Of a stretch of DNA of 26,297 nucleotides, positions 1-6,338 are shown piece by piece (position 1 is the first letter of the stretch; each line of letters starts with the position of its first letter). The stretch comes from a virus, in the IMG/VR virus record IMGVR_UViG_3300042518_000627, positions 1 through 26,297 of that record; one strand, given 5' to 3'. The translations under genes and the position numbers were made by a program. Under the pieces are notes generated by a model that was not told where the DNA came from, made no database searches, and saw nothing but the letters and a program-made list of their open reading frames with translations.

Positions 1-229
1 CAAACTGTGCCTTGCAGGGCGTATCTGGACCAATTCGGGAGGAGGGGCCTTTTGGCTTAGGCCGGTTTGGGGATCTTTATTTTCCGGCCGAGGTTTCGTC
101 GGAAACTTCATGCGACACATGTAATTCAGTAGTGCTCGGAAGCTGCGACGGATTTTGGTATCTCACGGAGGACTACTGCGAATCCGGCGGCCGATACACA
201 TGCTCGTGGGATATCGAGATTCTGCCGCT
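1..229. other. Left-end stretch without a supportable gene
   Basis: This stretch looks less GC-rich than what follows. A 73-codon frame opens from a TTG at 12, but it has no ribosome-binding site and no recognisable domain. A short inverted repeat, GTTTC-GTCG-GAAAC, lies at 93-106. A GGAGG at 166-170 has no good start codon at normal spacing. The first phage operon may be transcribed from here, but I cannot point to a convincing -35/-10 pair. Confidence 0.4.
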
Positions 230-544
230 ATGAAGTGCTCTTATCAAAGCGACACGCTCACGTGTCGTCGTTGCGGGCATATTGCCAAACGACTCCCCAC
301 GTTTCGCACGTGCCCGGCCGTGCCGATTCGACCCAATGTTAGGCTGCCGCGGGTCGCCCTCGGCGACGCCCTCGAGCGGATGCTGTCATCCATCGGCATC
401 ACGAAGGAACTCGTTCAGCGGATCACCCGCAAGCCGTGCAATTGCCCGGCCCGGCAGAAGTGGCTCAACCAATGGGGCTATGAGAAGCAGGCCCAGGTCG
501 AGCGGATCGTCAAGAAGGCCGCTCGCTGGTACGGCATCACTTGA
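230..544 (+). CDS. Small Cys-rich protein, possible zinc ribbon
   Basis: This 104-residue protein has an N-terminal Cys-x2-Cys knuckle (CRRCG, near residues 12-16). Further cysteines lie at about residue 28 and in a CNCPARQKWLNQWG segment near residue 76. The tail is basic and helical. The cysteine spacing suggests metal binding, perhaps a zinc-ribbon regulatory or nucleic-acid-binding protein, but I recognise no named family. The start is uncertain: ATG 230 lacks a clear Shine-Dalgarno site, and ATG 200 and TTG 155 are in frame upstream. I prefer 230 because the Cys-rich domain starts immediately after it. It is the first gene of the left operon. Confidence 0.6.
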   Translation: MKCSYQSDTLTCRRCGHIAKRLPTFRTCPAVPIRPNVRLPRVALGDALERMLSSIGITKELVQRITRKPCNCPARQKWLNQWGYEKQAQVERIVKKAARWYGIT

Positions 545-579
545 CACGCCGGCCACGATGACGGGCGAAAGGAAAGCCC

Positions 580-876
580 GTGCCGAAGGACCACGTTTTC
601 ACGCTGAACGGTGACGAACGCTGGCTCGTCCGCTGGACGACGCTCCAGGGCCAGGCCTACGGCATCACCTACACGCGGAAGGCGAAGCATCCCAGGATCG
701 TCCTGCATGACGGGATGAGGGGGAAACATCGCCTGACGATCCTGCTGCACGAGCTGTGCCACGCGATCTTTCCGCAGGCGAGCGAGGAAGTCATCGAGCA
801 GGCCGGAAAAGACCTGGCGAAGGTTCTGTGGGCTCACGGATACAGGGAGGTGCCTGATGCCAACGACGGGCGGTGA
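580..876 (+). CDS. Small HExxH zinc metallopeptidase-like protein
   Basis: The 98-residue protein carries LLHELCHAIF, a textbook HExxH zinc-binding and catalytic helix, near residues 51-60. It is followed by SEEVIEQAGKDL, whose glutamates could supply the third zinc ligand, as in gluzincin, SprT or IrrE-like minimal peptidases. A beta-rich segment precedes the helix. GTG 580 is chosen because a GGAAAG site sits just upstream; no earlier start fits better. The 3' end overlaps the metallophosphoesterase gene by 20 bp, so the two are probably co-translated. ImmA/IrrE-type phage peptidases cut repressors, but nothing here shows the substrate. Domain call solid, function inferred. Confidence 0.75.
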   Translation: MPKDHVFTLNGDERWLVRWTTLQGQAYGITYTRKAKHPRIVLHDGMRGKHRLTILLHELCHAIFPQASEEVIEQAGKDLAKVLWAHGYREVPDANDGR

Positions 877-1867
877 CGCGATTACGGCGATGGCTCGCAA
901 GTTGTGCAAGGCGCACCCAGACGCCCCGGCTCGGACGCTGGCTCGGCGGCTCGTCAAGGAGTCGAACAGGGCGATCACGCTGGAGCAGGCCCGTAGCAGG
1001 ATTCGTGCCCAGCTTGGCGTCAACGGAGCGAGGGAGCGCGTGAAGCGGAACGCAGCGGCCCCGCGTCCACCTCGAGCCGCCGGCGAGATCCTCGCCATGC
1101 CGAAGTCGATGGCCGAGCCGTGGACGCCGCACGTCCTCAACGTCCTCGGGCCGGTCGGGATCATCAGCGACGTACACGTCCCGTATCACTCCGAGATCGC
1201 CGTCGCCGCAGCAATCGGCTTCCTCAAGGATCAGAACCTCTCGGCCCTCCTGCTCAACGGTGACATCGCCGACTTCTACGCGATCAGCCGGTACATGAAA
1301 GATCCGAGCCAGCGGGACTTCAAAGCGGAGTTGGAGGCGGTGCGGTCGTTCATCGCATACCTCAGGCAAGAGTTCCCGGGCATCCCGATGGTGCTCAAGG
1401 AAGGCAATCACGAATACCGCTGGAAGTCGTGGCTGTTTCAGCACGCCGCCGAGATCAGCGACGACCCACGTATGAGCCTCGGGGCGTGGCTCGACCTAGA
1501 CAAGCACGGCGTCGAGCTCGTCGAGGACCAGCGGCCGATCATGCTCGGCAAGCTGCCCGTGTTCCACGGTCACGAACTGCCCCGCGGAATGGCTGCCCCG
1601 GTTAACGTCGCCCGTGGCGTCTGGATGCGAATGAAAGGCACTGGACTCGTCGGGCATCATCACCGGACGAGCAACCACGCCGAGAGCGATTGGCGGCACA
1701 CCGAGACGGCCAACTGGTCGGTCGGCTGCCTGTGCGACCTGACGCCGGAGTACGCCCGCATCAACGCTTGGAACCACGGATTCGCAGTCGCCACGCTCCA
1801 CAAGGGCGGCGCGTTCGACGTCAACAACTATCGGGTAATGGGTGACGGTACGGTTCGGTCTGCGTGA
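857..1867 (+). CDS. Calcineurin-like metallophosphoesterase
   Basis: This 336-residue protein shows the metallophosphoesterase metal-site motifs in order: SDVHVPYH (D105, H107), NGDIADF (D136), GNHEYR (N184, H185), HGHE (H237, H239) and GHHHRT (H267-H269). Together they form the two-metal phosphodiesterase or phosphatase centre. The first 90 residues are a basic, helical extension that could bind DNA. Phage members of this family often sit in nucleic-acid metabolism modules, acting as nucleases, phosphatases or 2',3'-cyclic phosphodiesterases; the substrate cannot be told here. It overlaps the metallopeptidase-like gene at its start and nearly touches the next gene. Confidence 0.9.
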   Translation: MPTTGGDAITAMARKLCKAHPDAPARTLARRLVKESNRAITLEQARSRIRAQLGVNGARERVKRNAAAPRPPRAAGEILAMPKSMAEPWTPHVLNVLGPVGIISDVHVPYHSEIAVAAAIGFLKDQNLSALLLNGDIADFYAISRYMKDPSQRDFKAELEAVRSFIAYLRQEFPGIPMVLKEGNHEYRWKSWLFQHAAEISDDPRMSLGAWLDLDKHGVELVEDQRPIMLGKLPVFHGHELPRGMAAPVNVARGVWMRMKGTGLVGHHHRTSNHAESDWRHTETANWSVGCLCDLTPEYARINAWNHGFAVATLHKGGAFDVNNYRVMGDGTVRSA

Positions 1868-1881
1868 CGAAAGGAATCAAC

Positions 1882-2406
1882 ATGACCATCGACATCGTGA
1901 ATGAGCCCCTACGGGCGGCGGTGAGGTCTCGACTGGAGGCAACGCCGGTAGATGATCCCAAGATGCAGGGCTACCGGCCGCCCATCCTGGCCGGCTGCAA
2001 GCCCGCCGAGGCGTGCGCCGCCGAAGTGCTGAGCCGGGCGGCGTCCTGCTGCGACGGGCAGCGGATGCGTGGCGACTCGCTCTTGAAGTCCGAGGTGCAT
2101 CCCACATCGCAGGCGTACTTCGACCTCCTCGACCGGATGAAGTCGCTGCACTCCAGCAAAAGCCGCGACTACGGCAGCGAGCACGACCCGCTGGCGAACA
2201 TTCGCAACGGTGCCCTGTTCGTCGGCATTGAGCCGTGGAAGGGTGCGATGGTGCGGCTCTCGGACAAGGTGACGCGGCTCGCCACGTTCAACCGGACGGG
2301 GACGCTCACACACGAGGGGGTCGAGGACAACCTCATGGACTTGGCGTCATACGCTCTGCTGGCCCTGCTGCTGTACCGGGAGGAGCACGGTGGAGCCACT
2401 CTCTGA
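1882..2406 (+). CDS. DUF1599 / nucleotide-modification-associated, MazG-like protein
   Basis: The 174-residue protein has a C-terminal half that matches my memory of the DUF1599 family. The segments are KSRDYGSEHDPLANIRN, then a DKVTRL core, then EGVEDNLMDLASYALLAL. This all-alpha family resembles MazG-type NTP pyrophosphatases and appears near phage base-modification or nucleotide genes. The acidic residues of the EDNLMDLASY helix would bind metal. ATG 1882 is preferred over GTG 1864 because GAAAGGA ends 8 bases before it. The protein probably hydrolyses or senses nucleotides, but no modification enzyme is visible in the window. Confidence 0.75.
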   Translation: MTIDIVNEPLRAAVRSRLEATPVDDPKMQGYRPPILAGCKPAEACAAEVLSRAASCCDGQRMRGDSLLKSEVHPTSQAYFDLLDRMKSLHSSKSRDYGSEHDPLANIRNGALFVGIEPWKGAMVRLSDKVTRLATFNRTGTLTHEGVEDNLMDLASYALLALLLYREEHGGATL

Positions 2407-2593
2407 CGCCTACCTCCAGCAGGCTGAATGGGACGCCCGCAAGTTCAGCGGTGCCTACACCGGAACGGCTGGCACCCTCGCCGCCCACGTCATGCGACTC
2501 CTGGCCGAGCTCTCGCGGGTCAAGGGGACGCTGGCCGTCACCATCGCCCAGCGGGACGAGCGGCCCTGCCTGAGTCACATCCGCGGAGACTGA
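2390..2593 (+). CDS. Small unknown protein
   Basis: This 67-residue protein starts at GTG 2390, overlapping the preceding gene by 17 bp. It has a helical middle (HVMRLLAELSRVKGTL) and no recognised domain. It is the last + strand gene before the integrase. Its stop codon is the first base triplet of a long hairpin that ends with the integrase stop. Tight coupling and normal codon use support it being real; function unknown. Confidence 0.55.
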   Translation: MEPLSDAYLQQAEWDARKFSGAYTGTAGTLAAHVMRLLAELSRVKGTLAVTIAQRDERPCLSHIRGD

Positions 2594-2669
2594 GCCGGGC
2601 CGGCGCGTTGATTGCACGTAGGGCGTCATCCTTTCCGCCCCGCGTCGCGTCCGCGCCGTGCCCGGCTCA
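2591..2669. terminator. Hairpin between convergent genes, possible bidirectional terminator
   Basis: The left arm at 2591-2607 begins TGAGCCGGGCCGGCGCG. It is the reverse complement of 2652-2669 except for one bulged T at 2659, giving about 17 GC-rich base pairs around a 44-base loop. Each arm contains the stop codon of one of the two converging genes: the small ORF ending at 2593 and the integrase ending at 2667. No T-tract follows, so an intrinsic terminator is only a guess. The structure could instead protect the 3' ends or mark a recombination site. Confidence 0.5.
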
Positions 2670-3623
2670 GGCCGCCGGCCGGTCCCCTGGCGAATCCTCG
2701 GTACTTTCCGGCAACTGCCGAGGATTTGTCGCCGGCCCGTCGAGATCGAGGGGCGGTAGGTAGTCCAGGGCCGAGGCCTCCTCCACGATGTTTGGCGAGA
2801 GGTAATGCTCGCGGGTTGTCTTACTGTCCCGATGCGTCAAAAAGGTCGTGGCATCACCTCCTGCCGCGTGGACGTAAGACCCGGCCGCTTTGCGGATCGA
2901 ATGGAATCCCTTGGGCGTGACGCCCGCCGACTCGCAGATGTACCGCAGGCGAGGGTAGATCGAGCCCTCGTTCCGGTGGTCGAGCCAGGGCCATACGAGC
3001 TCGCTGGGGCCCCTCCTGCCCTTCTCCAGCCATTCGGCCAGCTGGGGCGTGATGTGCCGCGTAATCGTGCGTCCGAGGCCCTTGCGGTGCTCGGACAGGA
3101 ATGTCATGGTCCGCCGCTGGGTGTCCACCTGCGACCAGCGGAGTTGAAGCAGGCTGCCGATACGCTCGCCGCTGTACCAGGCGCTCATCAAGAGCGTCGG
3201 CCAAAGCCACGCGGCAGCCACGGGCCCAACCCGGCCCGACCGGCGGCGGGCCACGATCACCATGCGGCTGACCTCCTCGACCGTGTAGGCCTCGGGGGCG
3301 TGGTGCGGCACCCGGACCAGGTTGCGGGGCAGATCCGGGAACTGCTCGACCAGGCGGCGTTTGGCGGCGGCATTCCACAACGAGACGAGGTGGGCCTTGT
3401 CCTTGGCGACGCTGGCCGGCGAGCAGATCCGCCCCTTGTGCGGAGTGACGGCCCGCCACCGCAAGTACTTAGACACGGTCAAGTCGTCAAAATCCGTCAG
3501 TTCCGGCTCGCGCCCGAGAAAGTCGGCCAGCCTGTCGATAGAGTGGCCGAAGAGGATCACCGTCCTCGGCTTCAAGTTGTGCAGCACCGCATACCGCTCG
3601 ACCAGAAATTCCCTCACCGTCAT
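2667..3623 (-). CDS. int: Tyrosine recombinase (phage integrase)
   Basis: This 318-residue site-specific recombinase integrates and excises the phage genome. The N-terminal SAM-like core-binding domain covers about residues 1-105. In the catalytic domain I see SGERIGSLLQL (Arg154), a candidate beta-hairpin lysine near 181, HSIR (His241, Arg244), LTHRDSKTT (His264) and REHYL (nucleophile Tyr274). The pentad is therefore intact. The start is well supported: on the minus strand GGAGGA lies 7 bases before the ATG. It is the only minus-strand gene in the window and is divergent from the HTH gene, as expected for an int/xis control region. The tail after residue 285 is Pro-rich. Confidence 0.93.
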   Translation of the reverse strand: MTVREFLVERYAVLHNLKPRTVILFGHSIDRLADFLGREPELTDFDDLTVSKYLRWRAVTPHKGRICSPASVAKDKAHLVSLWNAAAKRRLVEQFPDLPRNLVRVPHHAPEAYTVEEVSRMVIVARRRSGRVGPVAAAWLWPTLLMSAWYSGERIGSLLQLRWSQVDTQRRTMTFLSEHRKGLGRTITRHITPQLAEWLEKGRRGPSELVWPWLDHRNEGSIYPRLRYICESAGVTPKGFHSIRKAAGSYVHAAGGDATTFLTHRDSKTTREHYLSPNIVEEASALDYLPPLDLDGPATNPRQLPESTEDSPGDRPAA

Positions 3624-3803
3624 GGCTTAGTCCTCCACGTTTTCGGCGAAGCTTAGCATGGTGAACAAATGTTTCATCCCCATGCCCTCCGCTGGATGGT
3701 TTGTTCAGTACGCATGGATAGTACGGGCCGGCCGCCAAGATGGGCAAGCTGGCGGCGGTTTGACTAGCTACCGCTGGCCGGTAGTATCTCAGGGATGGTC
3801 GCA
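3624..3803. promoter_or_regulatory. Divergent int / HTH control region
   Basis: This 180-base intergenic region separates the leftward integrase from the rightward HTH gene. It contains a rightward promoter with an embedded operator (3760-3787) and the octamer CGTTTTCG at 3638-3645 in the integrase leader. It also has an AACAAA...TTTGTT inverted repeat at about 3664-3705 and an AGTACGGG that recurs beside the second promoter near 4154. The phage attachment site could also lie here, but I cannot identify its core. I see no convincing leftward -10/-35 pair. Confidence 0.6.
3760..3787 (+). promoter_or_regulatory. Sigma70-like promoter A with palindromic operator in the spacer
   Basis: TTGACT (3760-3765), a 16-base spacer and TAGTAT (3782-3787) form a good housekeeping promoter. 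The spacer and the first half of the -10 contain the perfect palindrome CTACCG-CTGGC-CGGTAG (3768-3784). A protein bound there would block RNA polymerase. Transcription should start about 7 bases downstream, giving a very short or absent leader for the HTH gene. Confidence 0.65.
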
Positions 3804-4079
3804 ATGACACCGCAGAAAATCGACGGCGGCGAATACCTCACGGTCACCGAGGCCGTGGAGGTCATGGGCTGCACGGACGGCTGGGTCCGAATCCTGCTCC
3901 GCGAGGGGAAGCTGCCCGGCGCACGGCGGATCGGCCAGCGTGTCTGGCTGATCCCCTCGGCCGCCGCCAAGCAGGCTCGAGACGCCCTGACCACCAGATC
4001 GGTCGGGAAGAAGCATTTGGCGAAGCGGCCAGCTGCCAAGCGGAAGAAGGCGTCCAAGCGGAAGCCCGGCCGGAAGTAG
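3804..4079 (+). CDS. Excisionase-like helix-turn-helix DNA-binding protein
   Basis: Residues 8-55 of this 91-residue protein match the MerR-like excisionase fold (HTH_17 type). They read YLTVTEAVEVMGCTDGW, then a helix, then GKLPGARRIGQRVWLIP as the wing. The last 30 residues form a Lys/Arg-rich tail that should bind DNA non-specifically. The gene sits next to, and divergent from, the integrase, so an Xis or directionality role, or an early regulator, is likely. ATG 3804 has AGGG 9 bases upstream. ATG 3795 is also possible and would be nearly leaderless from promoter A. The operator palindrome just upstream makes autoregulation plausible. Confidence 0.75.
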   Translation: MTPQKIDGGEYLTVTEAVEVMGCTDGWVRILLREGKLPGARRIGQRVWLIPSAAAKQARDALTTRSVGKKHLAKRPAAKRKKASKRKPGRK

Positions 4080-4099
4080 CGTTTTCGCCGGCGAAAACG
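4080..4099. promoter_or_regulatory. Perfect 20-bp palindrome after the HTH gene
   Basis: The bases from 4080 to 4099 form a perfect palindrome, each half being CGTTTTCGCC or its complement. It starts directly after the TAG stop codon. As RNA it could form a stem with a GCCGGC loop, but no T-tract follows. As DNA it contains two inverted CGTTTTCG octamers, a word repeated in the int leader and before the promoter at 4916. I favour an operator over a terminator. Confidence 0.45.
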
Positions 4100-4126
4100 G
4101 CCCCCTTGGAAATCCGATTCATGGGC

Positions 4127-4155
4127 TGGACGCCCAACTACCGATAGGCTACAGT
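4127..4155 (+). promoter_or_regulatory. Sigma70-like promoter B with operator-like 17-mer
   Basis: TGGACG (4127-4132), a 17-base spacer and TACAGT (4150-4155) form a plausible promoter for the small genes from 4207 on. The spacer and -10 hold CTACCG-ATAGG-CTACAG (4138-4154), which matches the left half of the promoter A palindrome exactly and the right half partly (C...AG). The placement, overlapping the -10, is like that at promoter A. Confidence 0.5.
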
Positions 4156-4206
4156 ACGGGCGTCAGGCACATGAGACCTGACGCAACGCCAACGGGAGAC
4201 GAAACG

Positions 4207-4452
4207 ATGAACGCCGCAACGCTCAAGGGAATTCGGATGATAGCTGACGAGATGGTCGCTGGTGGTTGCTCGGTCAATGCTGGCGACGAGATTCGCACCA
4301 AGAATGGTGGCGGGCACTACATCGTTCGGCAGGTCGAGTGGGCCCAGCTCATCGGTGAGTATGTCCTGACCGTCAGCCCGGACTTTCGCTCAATCGGACG
4401 CGGCATCGACAAGGCGACCATCCGCCTGCCGATGAGCTGCTTCGCTGCCTGA
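4207..4452 (+). CDS. Small unknown early protein
   Basis: This 81-residue protein starts at ATG 4207, with GGGAG at 4194-4198, 8 bases upstream. An in-frame ATG at 4171 lacks such a site. The N-terminus looks helical (TLKGIRMIADEMVAGG). The rest looks beta-rich, with alternating polar and hydrophobic residues and a GGGHYIVRQVEW stretch. No named family is recognised. It is the first gene downstream of promoter B, so probably expressed early and under the same control as the HTH gene. Confidence 0.6.
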   Translation: MNAATLKGIRMIADEMVAGGCSVNAGDEIRTKNGGGHYIVRQVEWAQLIGEYVLTVSPDFRSIGRGIDKATIRLPMSCFAA

Positions 4453-4460
4453 CCAATACC

Positions 4461-4486
4461 GCCCGCCGGCAATCGGGCCGGCGGGC
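4461..4486. other. Strong GC hairpin between small early genes
   Basis: A perfect 10-bp stem, GCCCGCCGGC paired with GCCGGCGGGC, encloses the loop AATCGG. It lies 8 bases after the stop of the upstream gene. The following sequence is CACACACGAAAGGG, the ribosome-binding site of the next gene, with no T-tract. An RNA processing or stability element, or a weak attenuator, is more likely than a full terminator. Confidence 0.45.
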
Positions 4487-4506
4487 CACACACGAAAGGG
4501 CACGTC

Positions 4507-4674
4507 ATGACCATCTACCGCATCATCACGATCAAGGATCCCCGCAGCCCCGGCTTCCGCTGGTGGGAGATCGAGGCCCGCGACACCGCCACGGGCCAGA
4601 CCGAAACAGTCGCCGTCTGCGACACAAAGGGTGAGGCCAGCCAACTACTGCGGGCAATGGAGGCGGCAGCATGA
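4507..4674 (+). CDS. Very small unknown protein
   Basis: This 55-residue ORF has a good site, GAAAGGG ending 6 bases before ATG 4507. It reads as a beta-rich start (TIYRIITIKDPRSPGFRWWE) followed by EIEARDTATGQTETVAV and a C-terminal helix ending MEAAA. It overlaps the next ORF by ATGA, a sign of translational coupling. The fold is unknown. The promoter, RBS and coupling argue for a real gene despite its size. Confidence 0.6.
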   Translation: MTIYRIITIKDPRSPGFRWWEIEARDTATGQTETVAVCDTKGEASQLLRAMEAAA

Positions 4675-4814
4675 ATCGCCGCTGGAACGCTGCCCTGCAA
4701 TCGCTAGTCCTTGTCCGCATCGGCCAGGAGCTCGGCACTGACTCCACGGCGGCCCGCGCCGTCCACGACCTGCTCGAGTTCCTTGCCAGCCTGGCCGGGG
4801 CCTTGACACGCTGA
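4671..4814 (+). CDS. Very small unknown helical protein
   Basis: This 47-residue ORF starts in the ATGA overlap with the preceding gene. It is predicted to be helical and fairly hydrophobic (LQSLVLVRIGQELG, then VHDLLEFLASLAGALTR). The C-terminal 15 residues could form an amphipathic helix. Its 3' end contains a TTGACA that may serve as the -35 of a further promoter. No family recognised. Confidence 0.45.
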   Translation: MNRRWNAALQSLVLVRIGQELGTDSTAARAVHDLLEFLASLAGALTR

Positions 4815-4858
4815 CCGAACTACCGCTAGACCATAGCCCACCTACCGCTACCAGCACA
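4803..4858 (+). promoter_or_regulatory. Possible promoter C with repeated CTACCGCT elements
   Basis: TTGACA (4803-4808) is followed after 18 bases by a weak TAGACC. Here the operator-like word appears as CTACCG-CTAGA-CCATAG (4820-4836), the same 17-base layout as at promoters A and B. A second left half, CTACCGCTACC, starts at 4842, 22 bases or two helical turns later. Promoter strength is doubtful; motif recurrence is the main evidence. Confidence 0.35.
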
Positions 4859-4869
4859 AAGGAGGACGC

Positions 4870-4887
4870 AAAAAGCCCGGCATTTTT
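4870..4887 (+). terminator. Weak intrinsic-terminator-like hairpin
   Basis: AAAAAGCC and GGCATTTTT pair with one bulge around a very small GC core, giving an A-tract, GC stem and T-tract pattern. It lies between the tiny genes and the strong promoter at 4916. A neat AAAGGAGG just before it (4857-4864) has no start codon at the usual spacing. The stem is short, so the call is tentative. Confidence 0.3.
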
Positions 4888-4915
4888 AGTCCAAAACTTT
4901 TCCGCCCGAAAACGC

Positions 4916-4943
4916 TTGACGCATCACTGAACCTGCGTACATT
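4916..4943 (+). promoter_or_regulatory. Sigma70-like promoter D
   Basis: TTGACG (4916-4921), a 16-base spacer and TACATT (4938-4943) make the second-best promoter in the window. The octamer CGAAAACG (4907-4914) abuts the -35, where an activator or repressor could act. The downstream leader carries GAAAGGA before ATG 4971. Confidence 0.6.
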
Positions 4944-4970
4944 GCCGCCCCACAAGAAAGGACGCCCCCC

Positions 4971-5198
4971 ATGAGCACGATGAATCACCCACACGACAAC
5001 GAGTACCTGGCCGCCATCGCCGGGCTGCACGAGCAGACCATCAGCCCGAGGGCCCTGCCCGCCATCGGCGACTTCGTCTCGGGCTTCTCCGGCGGACGCC
5101 ACTGGTCGGGCTACGTCCAGCAGATCGAGCCCCGACGCATGGTCGTCGAGGTCAGCGGTGCCTGGCTCGTCGTGGATCCGCAGGACATCACTCACTGA
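4971..5198 (+). CDS. Small unknown protein before the recT leader
   Basis: This 75-residue protein has a helical, His-rich start (NHPHDNEYLAAIAGLHEQ). A compact beta-rich part follows, with SGFSGGRHWSGYVQQIE and VVEVSGAWLVVDPQDITH, resembling a small SH3-like barrel. This resemblance is only by eye. It sits directly downstream of promoter D with the GAAAGGA ribosome-binding site. No catalytic motif is visible. Confidence 0.6.
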   Translation: MSTMNHPHDNEYLAAIAGLHEQTISPRALPAIGDFVSGFSGGRHWSGYVQQIEPRRMVVEVSGAWLVVDPQDITH

Positions 5199-5393
5199 CC
5201 AAGGGTGCGGAGGTGTGACGGCCGGTCGTGCGAACAAACACGGCCGAAACGGCACAGGGGTTGCCCCCACCCCCCCCCCCCTTTAACTTCGCCGCCGATT
5301 GCTGGGGGGAACAAGCGCACAGGACCGCCGGGAGAAGGATTTAACCACGCGGAAGGAGGCCGTCGGAGACGGCAGCGCAGGGACGCACGAACC

Positions 5394-5424
5394 ACCCGCC
5401 GAGCAGGACGCAGAGCGGGTTTTT
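5394..5424 (+). terminator. Candidate attenuator terminator
   Basis: ACCCGC (5394-5399) pairs with GCGGGT (5415-5420), followed directly by four more T, an intrinsic-terminator layout with a 15-base loop. The stem is only six pairs. Its last two bases are shared with the next hairpin, so the two cannot fully coexist. Confidence 0.35.
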
Positions 5425-5456
5425 CATACCTGAAAAACGACACGAATCGTCGTTTT
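5419..5456 (+). promoter_or_regulatory. Two mutually exclusive hairpins before recT
   Basis: GTTTTTCA (5419-5426) pairs perfectly with TGAAAAAC (5431-5438) around TACC. AAAACGAC (5434-5441) pairs perfectly with GTCGTTTT (5449-5456) around a 7-base loop. Bases 5434-5438 belong to both, so only one can form. The arrangement resembles an attenuator or riboswitch expression platform. As DNA the arms could equally be protein-binding half-sites. Confidence 0.45.
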
Positions 5457-5477
5457 GGACATACGAAAGGACGCGAC

Positions 5478-6338
5478 ATGAGCACGGAGATCAGCACACA
5501 ACGGGCCGGCGGGCTGGCCCTTCAGACGTTCGACGACGCCTTCCGGTTTTCCAAGATGGTGGCGTCGAGCGAGTTCGCCCCGAAGGACTTTCGGAACAAG
5601 CCCGAGTCGTGCCTGCTGGCGATCCAGCACGGCAGCGAGGTGGGCCTGTCGCCGATGCAGTCGCTCCAGAGCATCGCCGTCATCAACGGCAGGCCGACGA
5701 TCTGGGGCGACGCGGCCCTGGCCCTGGTGCAGTCGAGCCCCGTCTGCGAGTACGTCCGGGAATACACCGAGGGCGAAGGCGACTCCCTGGCAGCGGTCTG
5801 CGAGGCCAAGCGGAAGGGCTACCCAGCCCCGACGATCAGCCGGTTCTCGATGGCTGACGCCAAGCGGGCTGGCCTCGCCGGCAAGGCAGGGCCGTGGACC
5901 CAATACCCTGCCAGGATGTTGGCCCTGCGTGCCCGTGGCTTCGCCCTGCGGAACGCCTTTGCAGACGCCCTGCGTGGCCTCATCACCGCCGAGGAGGCCC
6001 AGGACTACCCGACGGCCGAGCCGGCCCCGACGCCCACCCAGACGCCAGCCAGGGGCGGCGTTACGGTCACGCACCCGACGTCGTTTAGCCCGCAGTCGGG
6101 CATCGACGACCCGATGGGGCGGGCCCGCCTGGCGGTCAGCCGTGCCACCAACCTCGACATGCTCGACGCCCTGCGAACGCTCGTCGACAAGCGGGCAGCC
6201 GAGGGCGTGTTCAGCGAGACGCAGAAGTCGGAGCTCGTGGATCTCATCCATCACAAGGCCGAGATCCTGCTCGCCGAGCCCGAGGACAAGGGCCAGGAGT
6301 TCGAGCACGAGGCCGCCGGCACGGAGGCCACGACATGA
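5478..6338 (+). CDS. recT: RecT-family single-strand annealing protein
   Basis: This 286-residue protein anneals complementary single strands in phage recombination. The family signature is clear: SCLLAIQHGSEVGLSPMQ, then LQSIAVINGRPTIWGDAALA, near residues 38-80. FSMADAKRAGLAGKAGPW and YPARMLALRARGFALR follow before about residue 160. The C-terminal third (Pro/Thr linker, then an acidic helical tail) is the variable region that in such proteins often contacts SSB or the partner nuclease. ATG 5478 has GAAAGGA upstream. I see no RecE or lambda-Exo-type exonuclease next to it, so it may work with host nucleases or with a gene outside the window. Confidence 0.88.
   Translation: MSTEISTQRAGGLALQTFDDAFRFSKMVASSEFAPKDFRNKPESCLLAIQHGSEVGLSPMQSLQSIAVINGRPTIWGDAALALVQSSPVCEYVREYTEGEGDSLAAVCEAKRKGYPAPTISRFSMADAKRAGLAGKAGPWTQYPARMLALRARGFALRNAFADALRGLITAEEAQDYPTAEPAPTPTQTPARGGVTVTHPTSFSPQSGIDDPMGRARLAVSRATNLDMLDALRTLVDKRAAEGVFSETQKSELVDLIHHKAEILLAEPEDKGQEFEHEAAGTEATT

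Larger units (their letters stand above)
5199..5477 (+). promoter_or_regulatory. Structured leader upstream of recT
   Basis: These 279 bases hold no gene I trust. From left to right they contain GGGG-TTG-CCCCC, a 12-base run of C (5270-5281) and a run of six G (5304-5309). A GCCGTC-GGA-GACGGC hairpin follows at 5359-5373, and then three overlapping hairpins at 5394-5456. The last 40 bases carry GAAAGGA, 8 bases before the recT ATG. The frame upstream of recT stays open through here, but it runs through homopolymers and lacks a start site. Confidence 0.55.

Noticed and set aside
12-233. 73-codon + strand frame from TTG
   Set aside because: No ribosome-binding site, no domain, odd composition, overlaps a better supported gene start.
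2805-3656. + strand ORF opposite the integrase
   Set aside because: It is the antisense shadow of a gene with a full catalytic motif set.
4857-4887. Strong Shine-Dalgarno AAAGGAGG with a short downstream frame
   Set aside because: No start codon at proper spacing. A 30-codon ATT-initiated frame is not credible without other evidence.
5205-5477. N-terminal extension of RecT
   Set aside because: Open only through homopolymer C and structured leader DNA. ATG 5478 has a good RBS and starts the family domain.
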